Positions 62,414 through 64,000 of a DNA stretch of 64,000 nt are shown in pieces. This stretch comes from SCN-69-37 sp044507065. GTDB taxonomy: Bacteria > Acidobacteriota > Vicinamibacteria > Vicinamibacterales > SCN-69-37. A program made the position numbers and the translations under genes. The DNA lies in NCBI GenBank assembly GCA_044507065.1, contig JBIQJY010000004.1, forward strand, positions 1-64,000. The letters are read 5' to 3'. The notes beneath the pieces are model-generated. The model was not told where the DNA came from, did no database searches, and saw only the letters and a list, made by a program, of their open reading frames with translations. How positions within the stretch are numbered: the first letter of the stretch is position 1; each line of letters begins with the position of its first letter.

Positions 62414-63131
62414 ACCCGAAGCCGCCGAGATCGATCTTCTCGTCGAGGAAACCTTCCGAAATTCCGCCTGTCTCGCCCGTCGCCATCTGGTAGCGCCCCT
62501 CGAGGCTGAGGCCGTAGATGTCGCCGCCCAGGGGGAAGCGGATGCCGCCGAGCACGACCGCGCCGGGCGCGAAGCCACTGGCCGAATAGGCTTCCTCGAA
62601 GATGTCCAGTGTTTCGGGATCGACGAACCGGCCCGACTCCGAGTAGCGGTAGTTGAAGAGACCGCCGCCCACACCGACATACGGCTGCACCGACGCCGCG
62701 TTGCCGAACGGCAGGAACCGGACGACGGCCGTGATCGGCGTGACGCGCAGCTTCAGCGTCTGCTCGATCTCGCGGCTCTGAAGGTCTATGAGATCCAGAT
62801 AGACCGTCGGCACGCTGCGCTGATAGAAGGCGACACCCGCACCGACCTCCACGTGATCGCCAAAGGCCGCGTTCCATTCGGCGAAGACGTTGCCGGAACG
62901 GAAGTCCGACATTTCGAACACCAGTGCGTCCGACAGGTCCGGGTAGGCCGGCAGCCACTCGCCGATCGCGTCACGCACCAGCACGTCGCCGCCGACACGG
63001 GAGTCGAACCCGCGTGGCGAGAAGATTCCCGCGCCGAAGTGAAGGGACTGAACGACCTGCGCGGAAGCCGGCGCGGCCGTCGCCAGCGCTGCCGCCAGAG
63101 TCATCATGATTGCGCCTGAACGTAGGGACAT
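62385..63131 (-). CDS. Outer-membrane beta-barrel protein
   Basis: Exported 248-aa protein with a signal peptide ending APASAQ. The mature part has beta-strand pairs (SLHFGAGIFSPRG, VEVGAGVAFYQRS, VQPYVGVGGGLFNYRY, GLSLEGRYQMA) and ends FGFNVGFLVRF, the terminal Phe motif of outer-membrane barrels. The ATG at 63131 has AGAGG 4 nt upstream. A good sigma-54-type promoter lies about 55-70 bp upstream. It resembles small acidobacterial OmpW/OmpX-like proteins; function unknown. Confidence 0.8.
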   Translation of the reverse strand: MSLRSGAIMMTLAAALATAAPASAQVVQSLHFGAGIFSPRGFDSRVGGDVLVRDAIGEWLPAYPDLSDALVFEMSDFRSGNVFAEWNAAFGDHVEVGAGVAFYQRSVPTVYLDLIDLQSREIEQTLKLRVTPITAVVRFLPFGNAASVQPYVGVGGGLFNYRYSESGRFVDPETLDIFEEAYSASGFAPGAVVLGGIRFPLGGDIYGLSLEGRYQMATGETGGISEGFLDEKIDLGGFGFNVGFLVRF

Positions 63132-63185
63132 GGGGCCTCTCTTTGAAATACCGCGGTGTGGCCGCGTCCTTGCTGCCCTCTTCCG

Positions 63186-63202
63186 AGCACGAACGGTGCC
63201 AA
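63186..63202 (-). promoter_or_regulatory. Candidate sigma-54 (-24/-12) promoter
   Basis: Minus-strand TTGGCACCGTTCGTGCT fits the sigma-54 core TGGCAC-N5-TTGC with a single change at the -12 block: GG and GC are separated by 10 bases as required. Transcription would begin near 63175, giving the beta-barrel a leader of about 44 nt. The rest of the 135-bp gap shows no sigma-70 promoter. Confidence 0.5.
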
Positions 63203-63266
63203 TGACCGTTGTCTGCAGCCCGCAATGGTTCATCGGCGCGGGGAGGGGGCCTGTCCTCGGGCGAGT

Positions 63267-64000
63267 TCACGGCGTCGCCTTCCGGCGTGTATCGCGGATC
63301 ACGGCCAGCATCTCCTGGTGGATGCCGGGGACGGCGGCAACCAGATGGCCGGCAAACGGATCGAACAGGCTGCCGTCCATGCCGCTGACCGCCGCTCCGG
63401 CTTCCTCGGCAATCAATGCGCCGGCGGCGATGTCCCACGGCTGAATCTTCTCTTCCCAGTATCCGTCGAGTCGGCCACAGGCGACGTAACACAGGTCGAG
63501 AGAGGCCGATCCCAGGCGCCGGACGGCCCGGGCCTCTTCCAGGAAGGCGCCGAAGACCTGCAGGTGTCGCTGGCGCTCTTCGCGCACGGTGTACGGGAAT
63601 CCCGTGCACAGCAGCGCATCTTCCACCGAAGCGCACGTCGCGACGCCGATGGGACGGCCGTTCAGCCGCGCACCACCGCCGCGCTCGGCGACGAACAACT
63701 CGTTGGCGACCGAATCGAACACGACGCCGAGTTCCACCCGTCCGTCGACCTCGAGCGCGATCGACACGGAGAAGAATGCGAGCCCGTGCGCGAAGTTCGT
63801 TGTGCCGTCGACCGGATCGATAATCCAGCGCAACGCCGCGCCGCCAGGGCCGCTGGCCGCATCCTCTTCACCCAGCACGTCGTGGTCGGGGAACCGGGCC
63901 CCGACGAGGTCACGGAATGCACGCTCGACGGTCAGGTCCGCTTCGGTGACCAGGTCGATACGGCCCTTCTTGGTGATGGCCGGCGCCTGGCGGAAATACC
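63267..64000 (-). CDS. Inositol monophosphatase family protein, N-terminus cut by window edge
   Basis: Mg2+-dependent phosphatase of the IMPase/SuhB/CysQ family. About 244 codons are inside the window; the start lies beyond 64000, and the visible frame begins YFRQAPAITKKGRIDLVTEAD. Both metal motifs are present: IIDPVDGTTNFAHG and QPWDIAAGALIAEEAGA, with the GEED loop. SuhB-type inositol phosphatases end about here, so the 3' end is complete. It lies 135 bp upstream of the beta-barrel gene. Substrate (inositol phosphate, PAP or fructose bisphosphate) is unresolved. Confidence 0.93.
   Translation of the reverse strand, partial: YFRQAPAITKKGRIDLVTEADLTVERAFRDLVGARFPDHDVLGEEDAASGPGGAALRWIIDPVDGTTNFAHGLAFFSVSIALEVDGRVELGVVFDSVANELFVAERGGGARLNGRPIGVATCASVEDALLCTGFPYTVREERQRHLQVFGAFLEEARAVRRLGSASLDLCYVACGRLDGYWEEKIQPWDIAAGALIAEEAGAAVSGMDGSLFDPFAGHLVAAVPGIHQEMLAVIRDTRRKATP

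Overview
The window is high-GC, gene-dense bacterial chromosome. It has frequent GTG starts, many 1-4 nt start/stop overlaps, few good Shine-Dalgarno sites and several outer-membrane beta-barrels and lipoproteins, so the cell is Gram-negative. Gene content and protein style suggest Acidobacteriota, probably class Vicinamibacteria. That placement is inference from protein style, not a computed phylogeny. I found one RNA gene (rnpB), no tRNA or rRNA, no insertion sequence, no prophage and no CRISPR array. The window is cut inside an SDR gene at its left end and inside an inositol-monophosphatase gene at its right end, and a 100-N scaffold gap lies at 39443-39542.

Region 1 (1-9.2 kb): a partial SDR oxidoreductase diverges from a YifB/ComM-type AAA+ protein; then come an anchored M23 peptidase, secA (with a clear sigma-70 promoter), guaB, and a MarR repressor translationally coupled to an isoprenylcysteine-methyltransferase-like membrane enzyme. 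A 14+14 bp near-perfect dyad lies across the marR start. Region 2 (9.2-17.8 kb): a minus-strand operon gcvT-gcvH-gcvP-nnr-tsaE (glycine cleavage, NAD(P)HX repair, t6A37 tRNA modification) diverges from a secreted PQQ-type dehydrogenase that begins with TTG. Region 3 (17.8-21.4 kb): a coupled set of secreted ComEA-type helix-hairpin-helix protein, type II pseudopilin, 86-aa protein and an AAA+/Fis regulator lacking the GAFTGA motif; then a sugar-1-phosphate nucleotidyltransferase.

Region 4 (21.4-33 kb, minus strand): a probable six-gene operon metG-tatD-polyprenyl synthase-ligA-HtrA protease-NtrC-type response regulator, then rnpB, a secreted amidohydrolase starting 28 nt after rnpB, and a nucleotide-sugar epimerase. 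Region 5 (33-39.6 kb): a small hypothetical gene, then on the minus strand a methyltransferase, dapF, an SLC13 transporter and radC; a plus-strand glpD-like FAD dehydrogenase; and 35-bp palindromic tandem repeats next to the gap. The sequence flanking the gap is an exact 55-bp duplication, so the gap is probably an unmerged contig overlap.

Region 6 (39.6-63.3 kb) is mostly a cell-surface glycan and envelope region. One long minus-strand operon holds GT4, methyltransferase, SDR epimerase, hexapeptide acyltransferase, GT4, ttcA, dtd and a beta-barrel. A second minus-strand operon, with a strong promoter, holds a GT4 and two large polytopic proteins. The rest comprises two flippase-like (UPF0104) proteins, two Fn3-like lipoproteins with their own terminators, a radical SAM/SPASM protein, an SGNH lipoprotein hydrolase, a GtrB-like GT2, a DedA-family protein, a GT-C-like protein and two beta-barrels, one with a good sigma-54-type promoter. 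Together these could build, translocate and decorate an envelope polysaccharide or glycolipid; no complete named pathway is recognisable.

I found no clear defence or mobile system. The best leads for something undescribed are the GAFTGA-less regulator with its ComEA/pseudopilin operon, the Cys/His-rich C-terminal domain of the 52.4-kb lipoprotein, and the rnpB-amidohydrolase arrangement.
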